Below the pieces are notes generated by a model that had not been told where the DNA came from, did not search any database, and worked only from the letters and a program-made list of their open reading frames with translations. From positions 434,001 through 498,000 of the forward strand of contig NZ_LT891959.1 in the NCBI RefSeq assembly GCF_900186465.1: 64,000 nt of DNA. The letters run 5' to 3'. Numbering within the stretch: the first letter of the stretch is position 1; each line of letters begins with the position of its first letter. The position numbers and the translations under genes were made by a program. This DNA comes from Centipeda felix. Lineage in GTDB: Bacteria > Bacillota > Negativicutes > Selenomonadales > Selenomonadaceae. This document shows, piece by piece, positions 19,206-30,368 of the stretch.

Positions 19206-19969
19206 GGCAGATTCCTCTCATAGAGGACGCGCAGACCCGTCAGCGTCAGAAAGTGATCGACCTTGTCGATGGTCTGGGACTCCTTTGCTACCATACGAGC
19301 AAACCCGCCCGTGGCAACGACCTTCATCTCCATCGCGAGCTCCGCCTTGATGCGGCGCACGATTGCATCAATCTGACCCACGTAGCCATAGATGATGCCC
19401 GCCTGCATGCCCTGAATCGTACTGTGGCAGACCACCGTCTTGGGCGGTACGAGCTCGATGCGCGGGAGCTGCGCTGCCCGCTGAAAGAGCGCCTCGGCAC
19501 TTGAGCCAAGTCCCGGTGCAATCACGCCGCCGAGAAAATCTCCGTTCTCTGCCACAATGTCAAATGTCGTCGCCGTTCCAATGTCGATCACGATCAGCGG
19601 GCCGCCGTACTGCTCATGTGCACCGATGACATTCACAATACGGTCTGCACCGATGGACCGCGGATTCTCGTAGTTCAGCCGAATCCCCGTCCGTATCCCG
19701 GGACCGACGATGAGCGGGCGGATGTGGAAATATCGCTCGCACATCTTGCGCAGTGGGACGACCAGCGGCGGTACAACCGACGAGATAATGACGGCCTGAA
19801 TATCCGACAGAGAGAGCCCCTGATAGTGAAAGAGCTCATTGATCAGGATGCCATATTCATCTCCTGTCTTCTGACGATCTGTCGAAATGCGCCAATGCCG
19901 CAGGAGCTTCGCCCCCTCATAGGCACCCATCACAATATTGCTGTTTCCGATGTCCAGTACAAGCAGCAA
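19202..19969 (-). CDS. coaX: Type III pantothenate kinase, TTG start
   Basis: 255-aa ASKHA-fold kinase for the first step of coenzyme A synthesis. N-terminal phosphate loop [13 protein letters not shown], then [16 protein letters not shown]-type region ([15 protein letters not shown]) and [11 protein letters not shown]. The frame opens with TTG at 19969 behind GGAGG with 7-base spacing, and there is no in-frame ATG that would keep the first strand. Neighbour birA makes a CoA-related cofactor pair (biotin and pantothenate), a common Firmicutes arrangement. Confidence 0.95.
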   Translation of the reverse strand: MLLVLDIGNSNIVMGAYEGAKLLRHWRISTDRQKTGDEYGILINELFHYQGLSLSDIQAVIISSVVPPLVVPLRKMCERYFHIRPLIVGPGIRTGIRLNYENPRSIGADRIVNVIGAHEQYGGPLIVIDIGTATTFDIVAENGDFLGGVIAPGLGSSAEALFQRAAQLPRIELVPPKTVVCHSTIQGMQAGIIYGYVGQIDAIVRRIKAELAMEMKVVATGGFARMVAKESQTIDKVDHFLTLTGLRVLYERNLP

Positions 19970-20027
19970 ATTCTTTCCTCCATACAGTCATTTCATTATC
20001 GGCTGCTCCATGCAGCCATATCGAAAC

Positions 20028-20999
20028 TCATTTCTTCGGACGAATCGAAACATCCCCAGCGAGCACGCGCCGCCGTCCCGTCGCCGTATCGACAAAGAGC
20101 GCACCATCGGCGTCAATATCCGCCGCAACGCCCTCAAACTCCTCACCTGCCGGGCCGATGACGCGTACCGTCTGCCCAAGGGTCACGGCGTACGTCCGCC
20201 ACGCCGCGAGCACAGGAGCAAATCCGTCGCTCTGTACCACCCGGTAGAGTGCATCGAGCGCGCGCAGGAGCTCCTGCAAAAATGCCACACGCGGCAGCGG
20301 CGTCCCCTTCATCTGCATCAGCGATGTCGCCGTGTCCCGCAGTTCCTCGGGAAAATCCTCACGTGCAATATTCACGTTGATGCCGATTCCGATCACGACA
20401 TAGTCCACGCGATCCATCTCCGCGCTCATCTCCGTCAGGATGCCGACCAGCTTGCGTCCTTCATGGAGAATATCGTTCGGCCACTTGATGGCGGCACGCA
20501 GGCCGAAATGCTCCATCGCACGTGCGACGGCAACCGCCGCCATCAGTGTACACTTTGGTGCATCCTGCGGCAGAAACGTCGGGCGCAGGAGAATACTTAC
20601 CCAAATTCCTTTGCCCGGCGGTGAGAAAAAATGCCGCTCCATACGCCCGCGTCCCGTCCCCTGGCTGTCGGCAACAACGACCGTGCCGTCCTCTGCGCCC
20701 TCATGTGCCAGCTGTTTCAGGACAAGATTCGTCGAATCCACAGCATCATAGCAGATGATCTTTTTCCCAACGAGTGCCGTTCCCAGATCCTTTGCGATCT
20801 CCGCCTCAATCAGCCGATCCGGAGCAGCCCGCAGGATGTATCCGCTGCGCGGTGCACTTGCAATGTCATAGCCCGCCTCACGCAGTGCCGCAATCTTCTT
20901 CCACACTGCTGCGCGCGTCACACCGAGCCGTGCCGCAATCTTCTCCCCCGAAACACAGCCCCCTGCCTCACGCAGCAGTTCCAATACATCGCTCCGCAT
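20028..20999 (-). CDS. birA: Bifunctional biotin ligase / biotin operon repressor
   Basis: 323-aa protein. Winged-helix DNA-binding domain at residues 1-60 (GEKIAARLGVTRAAVWKKI), then the ligase domain with GRGRMER (116-122) that binds biotinyl-AMP, KWPNDI and GIGINVN, and the SH3-like C-terminal domain. It biotinylates carboxylases and can repress biotin genes. The ATG at 20999 has GGAGGT six bases upstream; an ATG at 21017 lies upstream of that Shine-Dalgarno and was rejected. No BirA operator was seen in the window. Confidence 0.95.
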   Translation of the reverse strand: MRSDVLELLREAGGCVSGEKIAARLGVTRAAVWKKIAALREAGYDIASAPRSGYILRAAPDRLIEAEIAKDLGTALVGKKIICYDAVDSTNLVLKQLAHEGAEDGTVVVADSQGTGRGRMERHFFSPPGKGIWVSILLRPTFLPQDAPKCTLMAAVAVARAMEHFGLRAAIKWPNDILHEGRKLVGILTEMSAEMDRVDYVVIGIGINVNIAREDFPEELRDTATSLMQMKGTPLPRVAFLQELLRALDALYRVVQSDGFAPVLAAWRTYAVTLGQTVRVIGPAGEEFEGVAADIDADGALFVDTATGRRRVLAGDVSIRPKK

Positions 21000-21013
21000 C
21001 GCCGCACCTCCAA

Positions 21014-21053
21014 ACAAAAAGTGATCTGCCCCATTATACAGCAGATCACTTTT
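21014..21053 (-). terminator. Terminator after the glycosyltransferase-methyltransferase gene
   Basis: Minus strand AAAAGTGATCTGC, 11-base loop, GCAGATCACTTTT, then T-rich. The loop contains TATAAT, which could serve as the -10 of birA 30 bases downstream, though no -35 is clear. Confidence 0.88.
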
Positions 21054-21089
21054 CCACGCTACAAAAACATTGAACGATACATCCGATCT

Positions 21090-22445
21090 CTAAACACGCT
21101 TCGCCCGAACAAGCCACTGATAGGCATCGAGGTCCTCCGCATCCACAGAGATCGTTTGGAGTGACAGAAGTTCCTCGCGCAGCCGCTCTCCTATGTCAGG
21201 ATATGGAACTGTTACGTATCTCATGTCCTGGATATCAAATTGGGCTTCCTGAAAGAGTTTAATAATCTCTTTTTTCGTAAAAAAACGAAGATGTGTACGA
21301 TCTAATAAGCCCATACTCTTGTACGTCCAGTTGCCTGAAAGAACTTCATATAGGTTGCTGATATGTCCAACATTTGGAATACTCGCGATAACTTCTCCGC
21401 CGGGAGCGAGCAGCTCCCGCATATTCTCAATTGCTTTCCATGGATTCTGTAAGTGTTCAATGACATCGCCCATGACGATATAGTCGAAACGTTCGGCAAC
21501 TTGTGATGGATCAAGACGCTCTACATCCATCGACAGAATCGTTGCGTACGGCGCCGCAATTTCTGCCGCCTTTTCGTTCAGTTCCACACCATAAAGTCGT
21601 GCTGATGGATTTTGTGCACCGATTTCCCGCAAGGTCACCCCACAGGCACAGCCGATCTCTAGGACACGCAAACCAGCTTTTGAGAAGTCCATCAAAGACA
21701 TAATATCCCTGCGCGGGAAAAATGAATAGTCCAGTGAAACGCCCCATTTTTCATGGAAGAAATCGCATTCCCGTCGATAGCTGTCCGACGTCGTATCGGG
21801 ATTTTCTCCATCACGATGCACATAGGTGCTCGGCAAGGTCGCTCCCCCATAGCCTGCCCGTGTCATACGCACCGTAAAGTCATAGGACGCGAGTGCGGGA
21901 AAAGAGTATCGCTCATCGAGCTTTCCTGCCGCCGATACGGCATCTCTCCTCGCCATCAGTGCAAACATCTCCGCAAGAATTTCCGGACAAGGAAGCGCTG
22001 CCTGCGCACGAATCTCCTCCGCCACATGCACATAGTCATCCCATGAGAGATAGTCGTTCGGCGGAATCAGCTGCGCCCTCCGATATGTCACAGGGGCAAC
22101 GGCAGTCACTGCCCCAACGTTTGGGTCTGCAATAAGCACATCCAACATATCCTCCACCGTATGCGGCGCGAGCATCACATCTGCATGAAGGAAGAGAAGA
22201 ACCTCCCCCTCTGAGGCTCGAATCCCCTCATTCACCGCATGTGCATAGCCATGATGCTCCTCACTGCGAAGTATACGAACATGGTCCATCGCATCAGACG
22301 TAAAAATCTGCTCATCTGCCGACGAACCATCATCGACAATGATCACTTCATACGGAATACGCACCGTATTTCGTACAGAAAAGAGGCAGCGTTCCAGCTT
22401 TTCCCGCATGTTGTAAACCGGAATGATAATGCTTAATTTTGCCAC
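21090..22445 (-). CDS. GT2 glycosyltransferase fused to a SAM methyltransferase
   Basis: 451-aa two-domain protein. Residues 1 to about 220 are a family-2 glycosyltransferase (LSIIIPVYNMREKLERCL, VDDGSSADE, LLFLHADVML). Residues about 250-410 are a class I methyltransferase (VLEIGCACGVTLREIG, YIVMGDVIEHLQNPW, IPNVGHISNLYEVLSG). GTG start at 22445 after GAGG. It follows the CDP-glucose synthase gene by 21 bases. This fusion type is common in surface-polymer and flagellin-glycan loci; acceptor and sugar are unknown. Confidence 0.88.
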   Translation of the reverse strand: MAKLSIIIPVYNMREKLERCLFSVRNTVRIPYEVIIVDDGSSADEQIFTSDAMDHVRILRSEEHHGYAHAVNEGIRASEGEVLLFLHADVMLAPHTVEDMLDVLIADPNVGAVTAVAPVTYRRAQLIPPNDYLSWDDYVHVAEEIRAQAALPCPEILAEMFALMARRDAVSAAGKLDERYSFPALASYDFTVRMTRAGYGGATLPSTYVHRDGENPDTTSDSYRRECDFFHEKWGVSLDYSFFPRRDIMSLMDFSKAGLRVLEIGCACGVTLREIGAQNPSARLYGVELNEKAAEIAAPYATILSMDVERLDPSQVAERFDYIVMGDVIEHLQNPWKAIENMRELLAPGGEVIASIPNVGHISNLYEVLSGNWTYKSMGLLDRTHLRFFTKKEIIKLFQEAQFDIQDMRYVTVPYPDIGERLREELLSLQTISVDAEDLDAYQWLVRAKRV

Positions 22446-22466
22446 CTGATTACCTCACAATCTCCG

Positions 22467-23252
22467 CTATGCCCACAGCTTCCACGGTGCATCGCCCTGA
22501 CTCCAAAGATCGTTCAATCGGACTTTATCTCGCTGCGTATCCATGCACTGCCAAAAGCCGTCATGCTTATAGGCAAATAAGCCGCCATCCCGTGCAATAC
22601 TCTCAAGCGGCGTCGTCTCAAAGATGCACTGATTGTCATCACGTAGATAGTCAAACACCGATGGCTCAACAACCATAAATCCGCCGTTAATCCAGCCTCC
22701 ATCCTCCTTCGCCTTTTCAACAAAACGATTGATCTCATTTGATCCATGATCGATATCGAGGACACCGAATCTTCCCCCTGGCTGAATCGCTGTCATGGTC
22801 ACAATGGCATTTTTGTGATTCTGATGGGCATCAAGCAATGATTGAAGATTTACATTGCTCACCCCGTCGCCATAGGTCAGCATAAAGGCCTCATTGTCAA
22901 TATACTTCTGAATCCGCTTGATACGCGCACCTGTCTGTGCATCCAGCCCCGTATTGACAAGCGTTACCTTCCACGGCTCTGATACATTGTTGTGCACGGT
23001 CATGCGATTTCCCTGTGTAAAATCAAAGGTGACGTCCGACGTATGCAAATAGTAGTCAGCAAAGTATTCCTTAATCATATAGCCCTTATAGCCGAGACAA
23101 ATAACGAACTCATGAAAGCCATAGTGGGAGTAAATCTTCATAATATGCCAGAGGATCGGCTGCCCGCCGATCTCGATCATGGGCTTTGGGCGAAATACAG
23201 ACTCCTCAGTAATACGGGTGCCATAGCCGCCGGCTAAGATTACAACCTTCAT
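22467..23252 (-). CDS. rfbF: Glucose-1-phosphate cytidylyltransferase
   Basis: 261-aa nucleotidyltransferase making CDP-glucose from CTP and glucose-1-phosphate, first step to CDP-3,6-dideoxyhexoses. N-terminal signature KVVILAGGYGTRITEE with FRPKPMIEIGG, then LTYGDGVSNV (metal Asp) and GGWINGGFMV. The length equals Salmonella RfbF (257). The expected partners rfbG/rfbH are not in the window. The ATG follows GGAGGAAGATTTTAT. Confidence 0.94.
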   Translation of the reverse strand: MKVVILAGGYGTRITEESVFRPKPMIEIGGQPILWHIMKIYSHYGFHEFVICLGYKGYMIKEYFADYYLHTSDVTFDFTQGNRMTVHNNVSEPWKVTLVNTGLDAQTGARIKRIQKYIDNEAFMLTYGDGVSNVNLQSLLDAHQNHKNAIVTMTAIQPGGRFGVLDIDHGSNEINRFVEKAKEDGGWINGGFMVVEPSVFDYLRDDNQCIFETTPLESIARDGGLFAYKHDGFWQCMDTQRDKVRLNDLWSQGDAPWKLWA

Positions 23253-23293
23253 ATAAAATCTTCCTCCTATTCACAAAAGCTCTTAGAGCTCCA

Positions 23294-23321
23294 TTTATAC
23301 CGACCAAAGAATATTTTCCAA
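23294..23321 (-). promoter_or_regulatory. Promoter of rfbF
   Basis: Minus strand TTGGAA, 16 bases, TATAAA. The start site would be about 36 bases before the rfbF ATG, just ahead of a small dyad AGCTCT/AGAGCT. Confidence 0.5.
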
Positions 23322-23332
23322 ACTAGATTTTA

Positions 23333-23396
23333 CACCGAAGTGCGCGTGAAAAAGATGCGTTAAGATGGCAGTGCTGAATTTATCAATGCTTCCCTA
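23333..23396 (-). repeat. Partial copy of the MITE-like repeat
   Basis: Minus strand reads GGGAAGCATTGATAAATTC, then CCATCTTAACGCATCTTTTT and GCGCACTTCGG, matching about the first 64 bases of the 163-bp element with several substitutions. It begins 3 bases beyond the stop codon of the 616-aa glycosyltransferase gene. Confidence 0.8.
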
Positions 23397-23399
23397 AGA

Positions 23400-25250
23400 T
23401 TACCGAATACATAAGGCGACCATATCACCTGACAGAAGATAATGCAGATCATCGGATGCACCAAGAATCTCGTTCGTGGTCTGCTCGAAGAGAGAAATAT
23501 CTCCGAAATAATGTGACTGGACACCGTACCCGACCCACACGCTCTTATTAGAAAATTCTTTTTTCAGCGCATAAACAAGACGAGGAACAGGAAAAACACG
23601 CTCTCCATTCAACGGCAAAATGCTATCATATATTAAATGAGGAACATCATTCGGAAGATTCTCCATCACATGCTCGAAACTATTGTAATTCAGTAAGGAT
23701 ACATAGAGAACCCCCTTGGCGTTCAATAAGCCATACGTTTCCTTAAAAAAAGAGATAATATCCGAAATCGGCACGACATTAAGAAACGCACCTAAAATGA
23801 CCATATCATACGTCCCGTTTACTCGATCCGGCAAGTGATCGAGTGACGTCAACCGTATGACAGAATCCGCCATGTACGCTGCTTCCATCATATATTGCTC
23901 ACGCGTAACAATGGCGTCAATAATAACAGGTGTTTGGAGACGTCGAAAATGATTGCGAACCGTCAGAAGCCCCTCCCCAAACATCGGTTCAATAAACAAA
24001 ACGCGTGACGGAGTTTCTCCGGTGGAAAAATCTTTAAGTATCTGATCTAAAAACACGAGATGTCCACGTGATGTCCATGGATCAATGCCCCACTTATGCT
24101 GGAATACAGGGCGCATTTCTATAATGGTCTTATAATTCCCATGAGTCGTGCGGACTTCATTCAGTGTTACGCCCCCGAAATGATGGACAAAGGTATCCTT
24201 GGCGAGAATTTGGCGGAAACCTGACCGGCGTAGTGTTGCAGAAAAATCATCGTCCTCAAAATCACAGAGGACATAGCGATAGTCCGCACGTATCTCAGGC
24301 ACATCAAAAAGATTCGGCACAACGCTCACAAAGGGCATAAGAACAGCCCGTTCCTCCCAGAGGAGCGGGTTCGACACATTATGCACGGCGGCAAACGCCT
24401 CCATTTCCGGCATTGCCTCAAACCGATTTTCATAGTCTACCGGAATTCCTTGGCGATTGGAAATGCAGTTCTCATTGCATGTGGGAACGACCCAAAAGAC
24501 ATCCTTCTCCGCCTGGTGTACGGCGAGGAGATTTTCCAGCCAATGCGGTGTGGCGACGGCATCGTTGGAGAAATAGACGACGTACTCGCCCTCTGCGATA
24601 TGACGGGCAATTCCCCACCCGAGGTGATTGTATACGTTGTACTTCAGATTGATTTTCTTCTCGTGAGGCAGGCTGTTAAAATATGCCTCTGTCCCATCCG
24701 ATGATCCATCGTTGATCGTAATGAGTTCAATATCTCCATGTGAAAAGTCCGTATGGCGAAGGAGGCTGTCGATGGCACAGCGCGAATACTCCACTTTGTT
24801 GTAGGCAGGGACGATGATCGACACGCGGTACTTTAAGTCCGTCCGGCGCGGCCTCTTCCGCGCTGCCTCAAATGCCGCAATCGTCTGCGCCAGATAGGCA
24901 TCCTGTACTTCCGGATGCTGCAGGACAAGGTATTCCAGATCCAACTGATAGCTCAGATCCAAAAAGAGTGGCCGCAGTTCGTAGAAAAAATACTTCCACG
25001 CATCCCGCGCGTCCTCCGCAGTCAACGCTTTCTGTCCACTCCACGCAGCATTCAGCGCATAGCGACGGCACTTTTCCATGAGCGTTCCCTTCTCCTGGGA
25101 TAGACGCTCCGCAACACCGTTCATCGCCACAGCAAAATCCGTCAACACCTGACGCGTCGGTTCTTCCATGCTGCCGTCTGTGGAAAGCATACTGCCGATG
25201 TAGTCCACAGCTTCCCGCGCTGTGTCCATGATCTCCTCATACCACTGCAT
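23400..25250 (-). CDS. Large GT2 glycosyltransferase with C-terminal methyltransferase-like region
   Basis: 616-aa protein. A helical N-terminal region (1-140) without recognised domain is followed by a family-2 glycosyltransferase at about 142-370 (YRVSIIVPAYNKVEYSRCAI, TINDGSSDGTE, VYFSNDAVATPHWL). A C-terminal region at about 400-610 looks like a degraded or divergent methyltransferase (VLFIEPMFGEGLLTVRNHF, DMVILGAFLNVVPI, GVLYVSLLNYNSF). It heads the sugar island upstream of rfbF. Base composition is visibly more AT-rich than flanking housekeeping genes, suggesting transfer. Confidence 0.82.
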   Translation of the reverse strand: MQWYEEIMDTAREAVDYIGSMLSTDGSMEEPTRQVLTDFAVAMNGVAERLSQEKGTLMEKCRRYALNAAWSGQKALTAEDARDAWKYFFYELRPLFLDLSYQLDLEYLVLQHPEVQDAYLAQTIAAFEAARKRPRRTDLKYRVSIIVPAYNKVEYSRCAIDSLLRHTDFSHGDIELITINDGSSDGTEAYFNSLPHEKKINLKYNVYNHLGWGIARHIAEGEYVVYFSNDAVATPHWLENLLAVHQAEKDVFWVVPTCNENCISNRQGIPVDYENRFEAMPEMEAFAAVHNVSNPLLWEERAVLMPFVSVVPNLFDVPEIRADYRYVLCDFEDDDFSATLRRSGFRQILAKDTFVHHFGGVTLNEVRTTHGNYKTIIEMRPVFQHKWGIDPWTSRGHLVFLDQILKDFSTGETPSRVLFIEPMFGEGLLTVRNHFRRLQTPVIIDAIVTREQYMMEAAYMADSVIRLTSLDHLPDRVNGTYDMVILGAFLNVVPISDIISFFKETYGLLNAKGVLYVSLLNYNSFEHVMENLPNDVPHLIYDSILPLNGERVFPVPRLVYALKKEFSNKSVWVGYGVQSHYFGDISLFEQTTNEILGASDDLHYLLSGDMVALCIR

Positions 25251-25291
25251 ACAAACCTCTCTCTGACTCCCTGCTGAACCCTTTTTCCTAT

Positions 25292-25297
25292 ATTATA
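25292..25297 (-). promoter_or_regulatory. -10 element before the 616-aa glycosyltransferase gene
   Basis: Minus-strand TATAAT about 40 bases before the ATG, which has GAGAGG as Shine-Dalgarno. The -35 at 17 bases (TTATGT) is poor. Confidence 0.4.
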
Positions 25298-25326
25298 ACT
25301 ATCGGAAAAATCATACATAAGCTAAA

Positions 25327-25369
25327 GAAAAAGGCACTGCCGCTCATCTTTCCTCGCGGCAATGCCTTT
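25327..25369 (-). terminator. Terminator after ftsH
   Basis: Minus strand AAGGCATTGCCGC, 12-base loop, GCGGCAGTGCCTT, then TTTC. It starts 4 bases past the ftsH stop. Confidence 0.93.
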
Positions 25370-25372
25370 CCA

Positions 25373-27367
<1,995 letters not shown>

Positions 27368-27378
27368 AAGGCGCCTCC

Positions 27379-27924
27379 TCACTCATAAACGGAACGCCGC
27401 AGCACCCCGATGTAGGGCAGATTCCGATATTTCTCCGCATAGTCCAGCCCATAGCCCACGAGGAACTCATCGGGAACCTCATGTCCGAGATAGTCGATCT
27501 CGACCGGCGTCACACGGCGCGAAGGCTTGGAGAGGAACGCACAGAGGCGGATGCTCTTCGGATGTCGCCCCTGCAGCAACGTTTTCAGATAGTGCATGGT
27601 CGTCCCCGAGTCGATGATGTCCTCCACGATGATGACATGTTGGTTCTCGATGGAAAAATCAAGATCTTTCAAAATCTTAACCTGTCCGCTGGAGACGGCC
27701 GCGTCGCCATAGCTGGAGACAATCATAAAATCGAAGTTGACCGGGCGATCAATGGCGCGCACAAGGTCCGTAAAGAAGACGGCAGCTCCCTTCAAAATAC
27801 CAACGCAGTATACCTTCTCCTGTGCATCGCGGTAGTCCTGTGTAATCTGTGCGCCGAGCTCCTGCACGCGCGCGCGTATCTCCTCTGCCGAGAACGATAT
27901 GCGCTCAATATCATCGCTCATCAT
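27379..27924 (-). CDS. hpt: Hypoxanthine phosphoribosyltransferase
   Basis: 181-aa purine-salvage enzyme converting hypoxanthine/guanine and PRPP to IMP/GMP. The PRPP-binding loop [13 protein letters not shown] and the flexible-loop region [11 protein letters not shown] are clear. The ATG at 27924 overlaps the tilS stop (ATGATGA) with GGAGAG upstream. The longer frame to 28017 would lie wholly inside tilS and was not used. Order tilS-hprT-ftsH is the classic Firmicutes one. Confidence 0.95.
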   Translation of the reverse strand: MMSDDIERISFSAEEIRARVQELGAQITQDYRDAQEKVYCVGILKGAAVFFTDLVRAIDRPVNFDFMIVSSYGDAAVSSGQVKILKDLDFSIENQHVIIVEDIIDSGTTMHYLKTLLQGRHPKSIRLCAFLSKPSRRVTPVEIDYLGHEVPDEFLVGYGLDYAEKYRNLPYIGVLRRSVYE

Positions 27925-29315
27925 GATGCTGTACTCTCCTTTTCCCATGCAATGGCAAAAACAACACAATGTTCCGTCACCGGTGCCAAGATGCTGCGCC
28001 TTCCCCCGACCATCCAAAAAATCTCACTGCTGCCGGCAACGGCAAGCAGCGGAATGCTGTCCCGCGCTTCACGCGGGATCTTATCGTCGATCATAATATC
28101 CTTGATTTTTTTGCGTCCGATGGAGAGCCGCATATAGTCTCCGGGACGCCGTGTACGCAGGACAAGCGGCGGCAGCCCTGCCGCATCAGCATAGACAGCC
28201 TTCCCGTCCACTGCCTTCTGCCAATCCTCATCCGTCACGTCATCCATCCGACGCATGGAAAATAATCTTCCTTGGAAATTTATTATATCATATTCGTGGG
28301 TCAAAGGAAGGAAAATTTCTTCTTCCTTTCCCTGCTGTGTTGTCCGTGTTTCTTCGCGCTGAAGTCTGAGTACGCCATAGCGCATATGCGCACGCCATCC
28401 GTGCGGCAGCTCGCACTGTGCCGTTCCCGCCCGTGTGAGGAGACAGCGCATCCGTTCCTCATGCTCGTAGGAAAGATCCTGCTGGCCATCCGTCACGCGT
28501 TCCCAGAAGAGACGCAGGACGCGCCGTACCATGGCCGTATGCAGCGTATTCAGCACGCCGACGGAGAGGCCACCGCCGGAGGATGCGCGCTTCAGTTCTG
28601 CCGCAGCATACTGCGTGAGGAAATCATCCTCCTCACCCGCGAGATCACTGAGGCGCACGAGTGCATCACGGATATTTCGATTACCGTAGGTGCAGAGGGT
28701 CGGCAAAAGCGTGTGGCGAATCCGATTGCGCTGCGCATCCTGCTGATCATTCGTCAGGTCATGGCACGGGTGAAGCTCATGCGCCCGAATATATCCCTCA
28801 ATCTCCGCGCGTACCGTATGGAGCAGCGGACGCAGGTGGACGCCGTCCCACTCACGCATGGCGGCAAGCCCCGCGGGTCCCGTACCGCGCAGAATACGCA
28901 TGAGCACTGTCTCCGCCAAATCATCCGCATGATGGGCAAGCGCTATCGCATCGCAGTGCTCCTGCTCCTGCAGCCGATGGAGAAAATCATAGCGACAGAT
29001 ACGCGCCGCCGTCTCAAGCGAAAGTTTATGCATCTGCGCATAACGCGGTACGTCACCTACCTCTATGACGCAGGGAATATCGCGCGCCGCACAGTATGCC
29101 GCCACGGCATCTGCGTCCGCGCGTGACGCTGCTCCGCGAATGCCGTGCTCGTAGTGTGCGCAGATGATCTGCGGGCCGCCCTCCGCATGTAAATCTCTGA
29201 GAATATCCAGCAGAACCAGAGAATCCGTCCCACCCGAGCAGGCGGCGAGCACGCGGCGATCGGGCGCAAAAAATCCATGCGTCCGAAGAATGTCTGCCAC
29301 CTGTCGTTTCAACAT
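27921..29315 (-). CDS. tilS: tRNA(Ile)-lysidine synthetase
   Basis: 464-aa PP-loop ATPase that converts C34 of the CAU-anticodon tRNA-Ile to lysidine. ATP loop SGGTDSLVLL near residue 28, HYEHGIRG, and LAHHADDLAETVLMRILRGTG (TilS signature). The C-terminal substrate domain follows to the end. I chose ATG at 29315 after GGGAG; the frame to 29345 would take in part of a repeat end (CAGTGCTTCC). Confidence 0.95.
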   Translation of the reverse strand: MLKRQVADILRTHGFFAPDRRVLAACSGGTDSLVLLDILRDLHAEGGPQIICAHYEHGIRGAASRADADAVAAYCAARDIPCVIEVGDVPRYAQMHKLSLETAARICRYDFLHRLQEQEHCDAIALAHHADDLAETVLMRILRGTGPAGLAAMREWDGVHLRPLLHTVRAEIEGYIRAHELHPCHDLTNDQQDAQRNRIRHTLLPTLCTYGNRNIRDALVRLSDLAGEEDDFLTQYAAAELKRASSGGGLSVGVLNTLHTAMVRRVLRLFWERVTDGQQDLSYEHEERMRCLLTRAGTAQCELPHGWRAHMRYGVLRLQREETRTTQQGKEEEIFLPLTHEYDIINFQGRLFSMRRMDDVTDEDWQKAVDGKAVYADAAGLPPLVLRTRRPGDYMRLSIGRKKIKDIMIDDKIPREARDSIPLLAVAGSSEIFWMVGGRRSILAPVTEHCVVFAIAWEKESTAS

Positions 29316-29327
29316 GATCTCCCGATA

Positions 29328-29447
29328 AAGGAAGCACTGACCCATGCGTCCATCGCGTGGTGCACGCGTCGTACTGCCCGCTCAGAATTATCTCCGCGCA
29401 GACCATCATACACCGGTTCGATGAAAATCACGTGATCAGTGCTTTCC
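29328..29447. repeat. Repeat-like element with MITE-type ends, different interior
   Basis: Begins AAGGAAGCACTGA and ends ATCAGTGCTTTCC, so the ends are inverted repeats of the same kind as the 163-bp element. The about 95-base interior does not resemble it by eye. It lies directly upstream of tilS and any tilS promoter must be within it. Confidence 0.55.
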
Positions 29448-29448
29448 A

Positions 29449-29476
29449 CAAAAAAGGCACTCCACATGGAGTGTCC
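29449..29476 (-). terminator. Terminator after the S1-domain gene
   Basis: Minus strand GGACACTCC, ATGT, GGAGTGCC, then TTTTTTG. It separates yabR from tilS. Confidence 0.9.
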
Positions 29477-29510
29477 TCTTTCTCCTCATATCCTATCGCA
29501 GCATACGTGC

Positions 29511-29954
29511 TCAGCCACGGCGTGAGCCGCGTCCGCCACGCTTGGAATCCGTCTTGCGGCGCAGATCGGTCAATCGTTCATCGCTGTCCTTGAGGAAGCG
29601 CGACAACTTGTCCTCAAAGGACGGCGAGCCGATCTGACGTGATGCCGCCGTACGGCGCACATCGCGCGGTGGACGCGGCGGACGTGCCGGCGCAGCAGCG
29701 GACTGCGCAGCGGACGATTTATCCTGCAGAGCCTTGATCGACAGCCCGATCTTCCCACGATCATCCACGGTCAGTACCTTGACCTTGACCTTGTCATGCT
29801 CTTTTAGAAAATCATGCACATCGCTCACGTAGACGTCGGCAACCTCCGAGATGTGGATCAGCCCCGTCTTCCCTTCCGGGAGTTCGACAAAAGCACCAAA
29901 ATTCGTGATACCCGTGACAACACCCTCTACTACGCTGCCGACTTCAATGGCCAA
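29511..29954 (-). CDS. yabR: S1 RNA-binding domain protein (YabR-like), TTG start
   Basis: 147-aa protein. An S1 domain occupies residues 2-75 (VGSVVEGVVTGITNFGAFVE, KTGLIHISEVAD, DKVKVKVLTVD). A basic, Pro/Arg-rich low-complexity tail ends in RGGRGSRRG, suited to RNA contact. It is the YabR/general stress protein 13 type. Start: TTG at 29954 with AAGGGAAG upstream; the frame reaches 30008, but residues before MAIEVGS are untypical. It sits after divIC as in Bacillus. Role is probably ribosome- or RNA-linked (inferred). Confidence 0.88.
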   Translation of the reverse strand: MAIEVGSVVEGVVTGITNFGAFVELPEGKTGLIHISEVADVYVSDVHDFLKEHDKVKVKVLTVDDRGKIGLSIKALQDKSSAAQSAAAPARPPRPPRDVRRTAASRQIGSPSFEDKLSRFLKDSDERLTDLRRKTDSKRGGRGSRRG

Positions 29955-30012
29955 AACAAATCTTCCCTTCAACGATAAACCATCGGGGTCTCCCCCACTG
30001 TCAGACATAATT

Positions 30013-30042
30013 ATTATACAGGGCGGACGCCCGTTCTGTCAA
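30013..30042 (-). promoter_or_regulatory. Strong promoter of yabR
   Basis: Minus strand TTGACA, 18 bases, TATAAT. The spacer contains the tight palindrome GGGCGTCCGCCC, which might bind a regulator. Leader of about 50 bases to the TTG start. Confidence 0.8.
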
Positions 30043-30059
30043 GAAAATACGCAGCCCAG

Positions 30060-30359
30060 TCAGTTGCCGTTTCCACGCTTTCCCGGTGCATAGGGAAGTT
30101 CCCCTTCCCCCGTCATGCCGAGCTCCTCACGCGCCAATTTCTCAATGTACGGCAATTCCCCAAGATGCGTTTTCTCCGCCTGCAAACGGTCATTCTCCTC
30201 CTGTGCAGCCGTCAGCCGCTCGGATGCCGCACGCTGCTCCGCACGCACGTGAAAGAGATAGATTCCCTGTGATACGATCATCGTACCAAAGTAACCAAGG
30301 ATCAGAAGAACCGTCACAACAAACCAGCGCGGCCGCCGTGCATTCTTTCTCCGTGCCAT
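30060..30359 (-). CDS. divIC: Septum formation initiator (DivIC/FtsB family)
   Basis: 99-aa bitopic cell-division protein: basic cytoplasmic start (MARRKNARRPR), one helix (WFVVTVLLILGYFGTMIV), then a heptad-rich coiled coil (AEQRAASERLTAAQEENDRL) and the short C-terminal LPYIEKLAREELGM motif typical of DivIC/FtsB. It follows the GT28-type gene by 9 bases and comes before yabR, as in Bacillus. Confidence 0.92.
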   Translation of the reverse strand: MARRKNARRPRWFVVTVLLILGYFGTMIVSQGIYLFHVRAEQRAASERLTAAQEENDRLQAEKTHLGELPYIEKLAREELGMTGEGELPYAPGKRGNGN

Positions 30360-30368
30360 CCGTCTCCC

